From Miscanthus floridulus (taxonomy: Eukaryota > Streptophyta > Magnoliopsida > Poales > Poaceae), in contig NC_089591.1 in assembly GCF_019320115.1 (NCBI RefSeq), positions 61,823,798-61,887,797 on the forward strand: a stretch of 64,000 nucleotides of DNA, read 5' to 3'. The notes under the pieces were generated by a model. That model made no database searches. It saw nothing but the letters and a program-made list of their open reading frames with translations, and was not told the DNA's origin. The position numbers were made by a program, and so were the translations under genes. Below are positions 1 to 10,112 of the stretch, piece after piece (within the stretch, counting starts at the first letter, position 1; each line of letters begins with the position of its first letter).

Positions 1-46
1 ATCATTCATAGGCTTAAAGGGTAGAGTCCATAATATGATCCTGGAC

Positions 47-453
47 TCAGGTAGCTGAGGTGTCGTTTGCAATGCCAAGCCCGCGCTCCACCAATCTGCA
101 AAAGAACCATTTGAGAACCATTTGGCCCAAGAGGCAGTGAGGCACGCTCGCGGCATTGGAGAACCATTTGGGCTGCTCAAGGTGCACTTTTCCTTTAATG
201 TTCCATTCACTCCTCTGATTAATCCTCAACAAGTTTCTATCCAAGCGTTGTTGCCCAATGCAATTTGCTGCAATATGTCCCTCACGCAGGCACTTGTGAC
301 ATCTAATCTTGGATTTGCAGCCACTCCTTGAAGACTGTTTGAGAGGCAACGCGAGCAAATCCTGGAGCTTTCTGTCCATGATAGATTCGGAGCAGGGTGA
401 AAAGCCGAGGGAGGTTGACTCGTCCCAAGGCCTAAATTCAAATTCAAATCCAT
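47..453 (-). pseudogene. Zinc-knuckle (CCHC) protein fragment, frameshifted
   Basis: Read on the minus strand, a Met-Asp-Leu-Asn-Leu-rich N-terminus (from 453) overlaps a second frame (from 379). The second frame carries a classical CX2CX4HX4C zinc knuckle (CHKCLREGHIAANC) and ends at 47. The two frames join naturally only if one frameshift near 380 is assumed. Such single CCHC knuckles are common in plant DUF4283-type ORFs, many of them derived from LINEs or other retroelements, but I see no reverse transcriptase nearby. I read it as a short broken remnant. Confidence is low because only the knuckle is diagnostic. Confidence 0.35.
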
Positions 454-1876
454 CAGAGAAGAGTCGGCTGCCTTTCTGTGCTCACTGTTGACTGTCTTCT
501 CCCTGTTGACCAGGTTCTTACTAACTGAACTTTGCGCCTGGCCATGGAAATGTCAGTCAGGAGGGACTGCACAAGAACCCCAAACATCTTTTGGGAAAAT
601 CAGACGATCAAAAACCGATTGTTTGCTGGGAAGTCTGTTTGATTATGCCAAAATACCGAACTTTTGCTTGATCGGAAGGCTGTTTGCTCTGCATAACTTA
701 AGTGCTTCGGCCTTTGCTGATGACCTTTAGCTGACACCCAGGAATTATCTTCTTCTCTGTTGAAAGCTGCAACCTCAAGATCCCAACAAGGGCCTCCGTT
801 GCCCCAAAGGTGAAAAAAGATCTTATAGCTAGAACATTCAAAGCTGACCAACTTGAAGATATGGAAGTCCACACTTTTAGAAGAAACCGAAAAGCGAAAC
901 ACACGAGGACCAAGCCGGAGAACACAAAAATCCTGAGCAACACCTCCAATGGTGACTTGGAGGAGGAGACCCACCGAGAGAGGGCAAAGACGAAACTTTC
1001 AACGACCAAAGGAAGCGACCAGAAAAAAAAAACATCAGAAGAAACGCCAGCTGGAGAGACCGGAAGCCCAAACCTCTGGTCGATGGCGGCTTGGACTCCA
1101 ATGCCCGGGCGAAAATTGAGCCCTGGGAGCTCCATCAGATGCTGGATGGGGCTTACTTAGCGACGCCCTGGTAGGGCTTCTGGAAGGGAGGGCACCGGGA
1201 GAGACGAGGAGCCATTCTGACTCTGCAGCAACATCTGGAGAACTCTGGACGGAGACCACAACAGCCTCAGGCGGTGAGAGGCCGTGACGGGAGCAGCACG
1301 ACACTCAGCTCAGTGTCGGTGGGGCAGCCCGAGCGATGAGCAGCCGTAGTTGGAGCTTTCCCGACAATCCATTGAGTTGGAGGGAGAGCCAGGAGGGCCA
1401 CGGCGACTGAGGCGCTCAGGAGCTCCGCCGCGCCCAGCTTCGAACACACTCTCCGACAGCCAGAACTCCGGCAAAACGTCGAACAGCTTGCGTGCGAGCT
1501 TTGCAGGAACCAACTCTGGCTTCAGCAAGCGGCAAGCGCGGACTTCGCAGACATTTGCTTGAGGCAGGGGAGAGGGCGCCACTGCCAGAGCAGCCAGCAG
1601 CGGCTTCCGGCGTTGGCCGCCGGGGGTCGGGGTGGCCGCCGGCGCTAGCTCGTAGGCAGGCTCTCAGCGGGACGGCGACCACGAAGCATCCATCCTCGCG
1701 TCGGCAGCCTTGCGCGCTGGAGAGGCGGGAGGCGAGCCGGCGAGGCGAGGGGCGGCGCCGACGAGGACGGGGGCGGCGCTCACGCGAGGCAAGGGGCGTC
1801 CCTTTCGAACTTGTGTCCTAAACAAGAAGATTGTATATGAGAGTTTAAAGCCTAAGGATTGGACTAATTTTCCTTT
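454..1876. other. Unassigned sequence
   Basis: No recognisable gene, RNA or complete repeat was found. The segment from about 1080 to 1800 is GC-rich and has several overlapping open frames on both strands with no known motif. It may be the upstream or 5' part of whatever gave rise to the zinc-knuckle fragment at 47-453. Confidence 0.3.
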
Positions 1877-1885
1877 GTGAAAATT

Positions 1886-2066
1886 GGGCTTTTTACGTAT
1901 TTAAGATGGTCACTTACAGGAATCGCACTCTTAGAATGACGCTTACAAATTTAACCGTTTTAGTTCGCGCTCCTTTCATTTTTACCACTTTCGCCTATGT
2001 GGCACGCTAGCTCGTGCTAAAACGCTGGCACCGGCACGGGAAATGACCCCGCTGTCCCCGGCCATC
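1886..2066. repeat. Left terminal inverted repeat of the Pack-MULE
   Basis: Outer end GGGCTTTTTACGTATTTA. It aligns with the reverse complement of 3867-4057, sharing for example TTACAGGAATCGCACTCTTA and CACTTTCGCCTATGTGGCAC. The outward flank is the 9-bp target duplication GTGAAAATT (1877-1885). The inner edge supplies the stop codon of the F-box copy ending at 2065. Confidence 0.88.
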
Positions 2067-2879
2067 ATTCAGCATCTAAAAGCTTGACGATCATGAGCAG
2101 TTCGCCACGGGACTCCACCAGGTACCGACCAATGACCTCGCGATCATAATGGTTTGGGGTCACGAAGTAGAACGTGTGCCCCACTTCAATCTTTAGTTCT
2201 CCGTTGGGAAGCAGCACCGGCTTCATCTCGTGCACATACTCAGCTGGTGTGAGAAGGTAGAAGGCCCCATCGAAGTGGATGATGTCCTCCACTTCGGCCT
2301 TTTGCATCTTGCCGTCAAAACATGTGGGTCAACAGCGTGAGAATCACCATCCCTCCAGAAGCACAGCCGGCGTTGATTCGGCGCGCCGGGCGCACCGTAG
2401 ACGATGGCGGCGCCCACGCAACCGTCCTGCTCCGGCTCTGATGAAAGTGTGGTGGCGACCATCACCACAGGATAGGTCGTGCTGTCGTAGAGCCTCGAAG
2501 ATGGTCGCATCACGGCGTAGTCCGGGAGGACGCGTGGCTCGCCGGTGCGCAGGTTGAACAGAATGTTTCCTCGAGCACCGCCGTGGGCGACGAAGATGTA
2601 CCGGCCGTCGTACGAGCCGAAGCACCTCGCGCCGCGCACCTCGTCTGGTACGCGCCAGTGGTGGATCCTCGTGGCGTCGCTCGCTCCGAAGCCGCAGAGG
2701 AGGCAAGAGAGCTCTAGCCCGCCAGCGACAGGGCGCACAAGCCACGGGAGGCGTGGCGGCATCTCCAGCTTCCCAAGCGCGCGGCAGACCTCGGGCAACC
2801 TGGCGCGGTCGACCTCGCACGGGACGCGGCCGATGATCTCGTACAGAACATGTGCTGGAAGATCTCCGATCGTGCTCAT
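2065..2879 (-). pseudogene. F-box/DUF295 protein, copy B, frameshifted and 3'-truncated
   Basis: Begins at ATG 2879 (MSTIGDLPAHVLYEIIGRVP, an F-box) in frame with copy A, so the two could be read as one fusion. The DUF295 propeller follows (CFGSYDGRYIFVAHGG, ILFNLRTGEPRVLPDYAV, LCFWRDGDSHAVDPHVLT). A frameshift near 2308 then moves the reading frame to the ORF 2307-2065 (DIIHFDGAFYLLTPAEYV, then YFVTPNHYDREVIGRYLV). The last residues diverge from copy A just after GELLMIV, and the TGA at 2065-2067 lies at the edge of the left inverted repeat. The gene is cut off by the transposon end and lacks the last 60 or so residues of the family. Probably non-functional. Confidence 0.8.
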
Positions 2880-3683
2880 GGGTGGGGGGTTGGGGAGTAT
2901 CCAGGTCGGAGAAGAGTGGCTGGAAGGGCCGTTCTCCGGGAAGAAGAGCGTGACATTGGAAGGCGGCCCTTCCGACCACTTGCCGTTGTCGTTGCAGAAG
3001 TACAGCCTCTCACTGACGCCGCCGAAGATGGTGTCGTCGTTGTAGAAGCTTCGATTGTCTGAGAAGTAGACGCCATCCTCGAACCCAGGGTAGTCCGCCG
3101 TTTCGTAGGATCTGGAGCAGCCTCGCCCCACGAACAGCATGCGGCCACCTAGCGTGTCAAGCTTCCGCCAGGAGTAGGGGTACCCAACCGCGCCGCCGCT
3201 GCCGTCGTCCTCGGGTTGCTGCGGTCCAACCACGCTGAACACCTTGAACGCCGAGGTAGACGAATCAGGATCTGGGGCGTATCTTACAACCATCAGCAGT
3301 TCGTCGCGCGAGTCCACCAGGTACCGGGCACGCATCTCCGACGTCTAGAGATTCAGAAGTCGATGATGCTGGTTCTGTTTCATGGCGAGGAAGAGGTAGG
3401 CGCCATCGTACGAGCCGAAGTAGCGCATGCCGGCCCGGTCCTTGCACAGGTGATGAGTTTGGCCGTCGCTGAGGATGCAGGCGAGGTGTGTGACGTCGCT
3501 GGACGTGAGTAGGAGCATTGGGAGCTCGGGCGGCGGGGGCGGAGCTGCGAGGACCCTAGCACGCCATGCGCGGCAGGTGGCGGCCATGCGCACGCTTTCC
3601 CATTCGCACGGGACAAGGCGGGCAATCGAGGATATGATGCCCGGCGGGAGGTCCGCCCAGGATGAACTCGAGGTAGGTGCCAT
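2880..3683 (-). pseudogene. F-box/DUF295 protein, copy A, internally deleted
   Basis: Starts at ATG 3683. The N-terminus has an F-box (WADLPPGIISSIARLVPCEW, then a conserved W/CRAW region), as in SCF ubiquitin-ligase substrate receptors. It is followed by the FGSYDGAYLFLA segment of the DUF295 (KIB1-4-type beta-propeller) domain. At 3345-3347 there is an in-frame TAG after HRLLNL. Three codons later the same frame resumes in the C-terminal part of DUF295 (ARYLVDSRDELLMVV, then YPGFEDGVYFSDNRSFY). About 200 residues of the usual propeller are therefore missing, so an internal deletion is the simplest reading. There is no stop at the C-terminus: the frame runs straight into the Met of copy B at 2879. 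It lies inside the Pack-MULE and is unlikely to give a functional protein. Confidence 0.8.
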
Positions 3684-3782
3684 GGAGAGCAGGGATTGGG
3701 GGGTTTGCGAGTTGCTAATGGCAGAAGCGAGGAGGAAGACGACGAAGTTCCCTTTTGTTTTGGAAGAAGGAAGTCAGGCTGG

Positions 3783-3789
3783 TTTTATA
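3783..3789 (-). promoter_or_regulatory. TATA box of F-box copy A
   Basis: The minus strand reads CTATAAAACC here, about 95 bp upstream of ATG 3683 and inside the right inverted repeat of the Pack-MULE. The element therefore seems to have taken up the promoter together with the coding sequence. Confidence 0.5.
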
Positions 3790-3866
3790 GCGGACTAGCG
3801 GTGAGTTGGTCCCAGCTATCGCCCCTCCCCATTTCGTTCGCCGCCATCATGCGCGTCTAATTGAAA

Positions 3867-4057
3867 GATGGCCGGGGGCAGCGGGGTTATTTCCCGTGCC
3901 GGTGTCAATGTGTCAGCACGAGCTGGCGTGCCACATAGGCGAAAGTGATAAAAAATAAAAAGAGTGCGAACTAAAATGGCTAAATTTGTAAGCGTCATTC
4001 TAAGAGTGCGATTCCTGTAAGTGGCGATCGTAATAATGGTAAATATGTAAAAAGCCC
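3867..4057. repeat. Right terminal inverted repeat of the Pack-MULE
   Basis: Reverse complement of the left repeat, with a roughly 9-bp longer stretch near the outer end (around 4030-4040). It is followed directly by the second copy of the target duplication, GTGAAAATT (4058-4066). Confidence 0.88.
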
Positions 4058-4066
4058 GTGAAAATT

Positions 4067-4373
4067 TGTATACACATGCATTTTAAATATGATTTTTTTT
4101 GAGCGGAATAAAAATCTGAACATTTTTTTATTGACAGTGAATTTATCTGTGGCTTCAGATGATTGCTGCTCGGTTGACGATGCATGCAGTGTAACTATGG
4201 TAAGATGGAATCAAACAATCTTAATGGCTGTTGTTAATGAGGAAAAAAATAAGATGAGAGCCCTCAGGATGTACATAATCTACAGGAACCAACAAGGTCA
4301 TATTATTTAACTGCAAGTCATCAGCCTCAAGTTGCACCTAATGTGAATCCGAGATCAAGCAAAGCTAAACTCG
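4067..4373. other. Short unique spacer
   Basis: AT-rich sequence between the Pack-MULE and the first copy of the 5.85-kb duplication. No feature recognised. Confidence 0.3.
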
Positions 4374-4961
4374 ATCTAATCAATCAACAACCATGGACTG
4401 AATCAAATAGTCCTGACCATGGACTCAATAAACAGTTCAATACATGAGTAATCCGAGTCCCTTAGAAAGCCTTTTGATTCAATCAATAGCTCAAAACATG
4501 ACTGAATCAATCAACACCTGACCGGAAGTATATATTTGATCTTGGAAAGCCTTTTGATTCATGCGGCAAGAACTGAAAAAATAAATTACTGAATATAAAG
4601 ACCAACCTGCAGAAGGTCACATTCCACAATGTTGGTGTCACACATCAGTTGGTGGCAGCCGCCAAACCAGCCCTCTCCCTTGGGCTGGCTGCGGCCAAAT
4701 GCATAATAAGAGTGTTTACCGTTTACCGGAGAATGCCAGGAACCAATGTTTCTCAATATTCTTCACTGGGAAAAAGAGGAACTCACCTTTATTTGCGTCA
4801 TAATGCTCAACAAATTAATGTTCAAACAGCTGCCATATACATCTCCACACTGATCTTGATCGACTGTTTGAACTCACCTTTAAATGCAGAAACCAAAATA
4901 GACACTAAGGATATGGAAAACATCATGACCCCTTAAAAATATGTTATAGAAGCATAACTTA

Positions 4962-5080
4962 GGCCATGATCGCTTGTCTTATGAGTTGTACTATTTCAGT
5001 GAATAAACAGTGTTTTTCTCTCACAATAAATTAATGAATAGTACTTTCAACCATGACTTTTCAGCAAAGCGAACAGGGCC
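4962..5080. mobile_element. Short MITE (GGCC..TGTTCG family), in duplication copy 1
   Basis: Starts GGCCATGATCGCTTG and ends AAAGCGAACAGGGCC, with the central TTTTTCTCTCACAATAAATT typical of an abundant grass MITE family. The same element is present in copy 2 at about 10817-10935. The superfamily is not fixed from sequence alone. Confidence 0.5.
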
Positions 5081-6079
5081 TTTGTATTTGTAATTGTAGT
5101 ATAAAATGCACTAGAGTCCAATAACTTTTGAGGAAATATCATTAACTTTTGGGTACCTAAACTTTTTTAATTGATTCATTATAGGTCCGTACCCTTTTGT
5201 TTATATTTGTATTTTACATAAACCTTCCTATATTTCTTCTTCGTCTTCTGATCGAGAGCACGGCGGCGTGCAGCGCGAGCAAACAGGACGGAGGCTGGAG
5301 CGGCAGGTACGTGGGCGATGGGCGCAGATCCCCGCTGCTAGCGGTATGTGCGGGTGCGCAGGTCGTCTTCACGCCGTGGGTTTGGAGAGCTGAGCATACG
5401 GGTGTTGGCGGCTCGATTTCCATCCAGAATATCCGGCGGCGAAACTGAGCCACATCAACGAAAGTATTTGTTCATGTGAGCTCCAATGAATATCAGCTGC
5501 ACGCAGAGTTCAGTCTTGAGCCTGATGCCACACAGTTCTAACCTTAGGGCTTCGTTGTATTAGGCCGTACTAAATGTGAAGGTTTCGTGCTTTGTTAAAA
5601 GAGGTTTAGTGACTAAACTTTAGTCGTTTAGAGTTCATCAGCTGATAAAAAATCGCAACGAGTTTCTGTTCTCACTTGTGCACAGATATCGATTTCATAA
5701 CGTACAACCAGGAACAATTACCACACGTGATTCGGAAATATGGAAAGAAATAGTTGCTAAATGAATCATATTTTGTGATTGTTACAAATAAGCCTGTGCA
5801 TAATCCCTGGTGTATCGAAAGGTAACCAGTGATACACATGGTTATTGTGAAAATGGGATTAATCATGACCGGGGATGAAACGCCGGCGACCATGGACGGG
5901 AAAATGATACATTTTTGTGTGATGCGACGACGGGGGCTGCGACCGTGCGGCGTGACAGCAGAGGAGAAAAGGATACGAAATGCGGCATGGTGGAAGCAGA
6001 GGCAGGTTCGTGCTGGGTGCGCCACCGCCATCCGTCGTCCGCGCAATGTAGCACGATGGAGGAGGCTCGGTGTTTCCTA

Positions 6080-6231
6080 GGGCTTAGTTCGCTGAAGAAC
6101 AAGCCAAAAACGGTTCTGGCTGAAGAACAAGCCAAAAACGGTTCCGGCTGATTTATTGTGAGAGAAAAATATTATTCCGATTAAAAAAAACAAGCTGAAA
6201 AATATAGATTATAAGACAAGCAAACAGGGCC
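6080..6231. mobile_element. Short MITE (..AGCAAACAGGGCC family), in duplication copy 1
   Basis: Ends AAGACAAGCAAACAGGGCC and starts GGGCTTAGTTCGCT. Inside it is a 28-bp direct repeat built on GAAGAACAAGCCAAAAACGG. The copy-2 counterpart is at about 11935-12085. One of the two single-base differences between the duplicates lies in its A run. Confidence 0.45.
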
Positions 6232-6690
6232 ATATAAATAATTTTCTCGTGAAACAAACCAAACCAGAGTCGTGGCCTAGATCCACACATCTCGGTTTGG
6301 GGCTTTGGGCTAGGGCTGGATTTGGTTTGGCACAGTTAGGGTCGGGCCCATACATTACCCATTACAAAATTAATTAAAACAATAACAGCTTGCTTTAGGA
6401 TTCGTGCAAACTTCATGGAAAGGTCCATTGAACCAAGGAATGAGACATCTTTGTCCAAATCATTTGCTCCTTTGCACATACTTTTATGCAGAGGATAGAT
6501 CGTCTCCGACAAATGTACTACTGCTAAAGATTGAAAGGCATTTTACTGTTTGTCTCGCTAGGCAATCATAGATAGGGTGCAGGTTAGCACATTTTATTTT
6601 AAGTGCGGCATGCATGATACTTGCTCCTCACAAGCAACACATCTACTGCATATTGTCTATATTGACTTATATTCCTGCATCCACTGTCAG

Positions 6691-6696
6691 TTTATT
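6691..6696 (-). terminator. Poly(A) signal AATAAA, ALDH3 copy 1
   Basis: AATAAA on the minus strand, about 45 bp downstream of the ALDH3 stop codon at 6742-6744. Confidence 0.4.
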
Positions 6697-6741
6697 GGGT
6701 CCAATCCCTGTGCAATCCTTGCGTTGATGCTGGAGTAGAGT

Positions 6742-8328
6742 TCATCTCCTGAGCCCGAGGAAGGAGAGAACGAACGCGAAGTAGTTGAAGCGGTAGAGGT
6801 AGCGCATCAGGGTGACCTTGCTCTCGTCCCACGGAGGGTACCTGAGTGTCAGCTCCACGAGGTAGCCCCGCTTCATGACCGCCTTCTTGTGGCTGAACAT
6901 CTCGAACGAGTACTTCCCATGGTACTGCCCGAACCCGCTCTGCCCGACGCCGCCGAACGGGAGCCCGTCGATCGCGTACTGCGAAGAACACCAAGTCAAC
7001 CACCAGAAGAACAACCATAGCTACGTGATAAATTTCTGCCTACGCTACAGCTACGCCTAGTAGGAGGGAGTACCTGTACTACCGCGTCGTTAAAGGTGAC
7101 GCTCCCGGACGACGTCTCGTCCACGATCCGTCGCCGCAGCGCGGCGTCCCGGGTGAACGCGTAGATGGCGAGCGGCTTCGGCATGGCCTTCACGAAGGCG
7201 ATGCTGTCCTCGATCTTCTTGACCTGTGTGTACTCAGCGCCTCAGTTCACCAGCCGGTCACCGGAGCAAAATTAAAGGCGCCACCTGCCACAGGCTTCAC
7301 GAATTTACCGTGATGATCGGGAGCAGGGGGCCGAATATCTCCTCGGTCATGATCGCGGAGTCCAGCGGTGGGTTTAGCAGTATCGTGGGCTCAATGTACC
7401 TGGGACAGTTTTGTCAGAACAATGACCCTGTCTTCACACAGGAAGCCAGTTGGCAAATCACTGAATGTTCAGAAACTCACAAGTTCTTGGCATCCATGGA
7501 GCCGCCATGCAGGACGGACGGTGCCACGGATCTGTCTTCCAGAAGGTTACTCAGCCTCTCGAAGTGGCGCTTGTTCACGATCCGTGCCATGTGATCCGTT
7601 TCCTGGAAGAACCTCTTCAGCGTCGACTTGAGCACCTTGATCTTCAGAGCGGGCGAAAACACAAGGCATGCACGACGAGAAACCCACGTCAGTTGCAAAC
7701 ATTCTCGGAGCATGATCAGCGACAAGCCGGGGGTTAATTAATACATAGTTAATCAAACAGTAGGCGGCAGCAGTGCACCAGGATGGGCGCGAAGCGCTCC
7801 TCGACGAGCACGTAGTCGATGGCGATGCAGGCCTGTCCGGCGCAGGACGACCACTTGCCCGCGATGATGCGGTTCACCGAGATCTGCAGGACCCGGGCAC
7901 TGCCCATGGCGTCGAAGATGCACGGGCACTTGCCGCCCAGCTCCAGCGCGACGGGCGTCAGGTGCCTGGACGCCGCGGCCATCACGGCGCGCGCGATGCG
8001 CGGGCTCCCTGTACGTGGGGGCAATGGACAGTGTGCTGAAGTGACCGCCCTGAACTTGTGCTTCCGGAAACGCTTTGGTTGCCACCATCAGGACATCGGG
8101 TAAAAAACTTGGGTAGCTTACCGGTGAAGAGGACCTTGTCCCAGCGGTGTTCCATGAGCTGCTCCCCGACCTCCGGGCCGCCCTGGACGACCTTCACCGC
8201 GGAGGAGTCCATGTACCTCCCGATGTTGTCGGCCAGGAACCTGGAGGTGCACGGCGAGAGCTCCGACGGCTTCAGGGCCACGGCGTTCCCGGCCGCTATC
8301 GCCCCGATCAGCGGCTCCAGTGATAGGC
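6742..8328 (-). pseudogene. ALDH3 partial duplicate: exons 4-9 only
   Basis: Carries the same six exons as the intact gene, at 8328-8122, 8008-7779, 7641-7481, 7399-7309, 7223-7074 and 6978-6742, with unchanged splice sites and no stop codons. It encodes the C-terminal about 358 residues of a class 3 aldehyde dehydrogenase, including the catalytic Glu (LELGGK) and Cys (GQAC) and the PFGGVGQSG motif. It lacks the first 130 residues: the DNA upstream of exon 4 is a copy of intron 3 that runs directly into the 3' flank of the downstream gene copy at 10230. There is no promoter or start exon, so it should be silent unless readthrough transcription reaches it. It is a product of the tandem duplication, not an ageing pseudogene. 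Confidence 0.88.
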
Positions 8329-9654
8329 CTGCGTGTGGAACGTAACCAACGCACGTGACATGACTGAGTACGTATCTATGTCCCGTACTTGCAACACTGT
8401 GCGCCTATGGCTATCATAATGCGATATTGCTGGTTGTAGGCAGTACTAGCACTTACTACCACAGACGACAATCAGTACTCGAACAATTTACGACCGAGTA
8501 CGCCTGCGGAGTGGTAAAATGATGAACGTACAAACTCCTACTAATCTTGGAGTGGTTACTGCAAGGACGATATTTTGGACAATTTCAGCTGGCCGGAGCT
8601 GGAGTGCTGGACAGGACAGCTGGTAAATTGGCTAGTCGCCTGTACAGAAGGAACCAACCTCACCAGGCCACCATGCTAAATTGCTAATTTTATACTAATC
8701 TTGCTAGCTAGCATAAGATTAGCAGCCACGGTAATTTTACACCAGTTCAAGCTCTGCGCATTGAAACCACTCTCTGGCGCTCTCGCTCAGCATGTGGGCC
8801 GCTGAACGCCTGATTGCCTGAATCGATGTCTTATGCCACCGCATTCAGGGTGTGCTGCTGAAAGCCTGAAACCTTCAAAGTAGACAGCCGATTGGAAGGA
8901 CGGGACGGGTATTGCCCCCACAAGTCAGAAAGGCACATGGAGCCTCTGAAAGAACATATGAAAGGCTGTTCACTGTGTTGCCCCTGCCCTGATCGGTTTA
9001 GTTTGCTTCAGAATTATCAGAGTGTATCGATCTATCGGGCTCTTGGTGATGCTTGCAACCATTTTCCCATCGGAGTGTTCTTCTCAGTTTAGTTTGCTTC
9101 AGAATTATCAGAGGTCAATAGGTCATGTCATGTGGTTTTGAGTCGTTTGACCTGTATGCAAAACCATTTGCTAGAAACATCGTTAAATCTCTTGGTGCAG
9201 TTTCATCAAACGATCAGATTGCATCATTAATTCTGATAGCTTTAGGGAAAGAGAAGGAAAACATGAAGTGAGGACTTCCAATCACTATACTATATCCTCA
9301 CAGAGTGTGCCTGTGATAGGCTAATTTGTGTCCCATGGACAACTCGAGTGTTTGTGTTTTCTCAACTGCTGGACTGAGGTCCGTCCAGCGGGATGTTGCA
9401 TATGCAACTCAAAGTTATCTTATAGCATACTCATTGTGGGATTCAGACTTTTTTTTTCCTGATGGGTTTTGTGAAACAAATTTTCTCCTCAAGTAAAACA
9501 TTTTTTCTTTTTGTTAGCTGCACACTATGATTTGAAATTCTTTCTTTTTGTGAAATTTGTTCTTTCTGTACTAGCAACATTTTGTTCTTTCTTTTTGTAC
9601 TCAAGCAAAACATTGCTTTCCTAAACGACTAGCAATACTTAGTCAAGTGTTGTA

Positions 9655-10112
9655 TTCCCTTCGTCCACAAATGAAAGGACTTCTTGAATCTATAAGACAA
9701 TTTAAGTCAAATGAGAAAATACTCCCTGTGTCTTGGAATACAAGGTATCCAAGAAATTTCAGGGCATATTATGTGGTAAGATAAATGACATATATAACCC
9801 TCCCTAATTATCATATTAGGGTTGATGATAGACATTAATGGTAGGTATGCATTTGAATGTTGTCTTTTGTAGTGTTTGTTCACCTAGAGCTAGAATTTCC
9901 TTATAATTTGGTACAAATTTTGAACTCTTGATCTTTATATTTCAGGACGGAGGGAGTAGGCTATTGTCCCTCATTAAAGCTAAAGGAATAGCTTCTGATT
10001 GTTGCAATTAAAGAGCGACTACCTCCTGATTGGCACAATTAAAGGGTGTTCTGCTCCTGAATTATGCAATTAAAAAGTCAGTACTCATAACTCCTTATAT
10101 TTGTGGACAGAT
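9655..10112. mobile_element. Stowaway-like MITE with a second Stowaway nested in it (copy 1)
   Basis: The left end CCCTTCGTCCACAAATGAAA and the right end TATATTTGTGGACAG form a degenerate Stowaway inverted repeat. It is interrupted by a complete Stowaway (9722-9956). The right arm contains three imperfect repeats built on GCAATTAAA. The same structure is at about 15509-15966 in copy 2. Confidence 0.5.
9722..9956. mobile_element. Stowaway MITE, in duplication copy 1
   Basis: Begins CTCCCTGTGTCTTGGAATAC and ends GGACGGAGGGAG, flanked by TA on both sides (9720-9721 and 9957-9958). About 235 bp, the usual size for Stowaway. Confidence 0.75.

Larger units (their letters stand above)
1886..4057. 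mobile_element. Pack-MULE: Mutator-like element carrying F-box/DUF295 genes
   Basis: The element has long terminal inverted repeats (1886-2066 and 3867-4057). Both begin with GGGCTTTTTAC and match along about 180 bp with scattered mismatches. It is flanked by a perfect 9-bp direct repeat, GTGAAAATT, at 1877-1885 and 4058-4066, the target-site length typical of Mutator-like elements. The interior holds no transposase. It holds two tandem damaged copies of an F-box/DUF295 gene on the minus strand. Non-autonomous Mutator elements carrying host gene pieces are called Pack-MULEs. The intact duplication indicates a genuine single insertion. Confidence 0.88.

Noticed and set aside
698..1160. Overlapping open frames of 116-145 codons near the left edge
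   Set aside because: Both strands are open over the same bases, composition is ordinary and no motif supports either.
6742..8328. A second functional ALDH3 gene
   Set aside because: No exons 1-3 or promoter belong to it. The DNA upstream of exon 4 is duplicated intron that meets the flank of the other copy.
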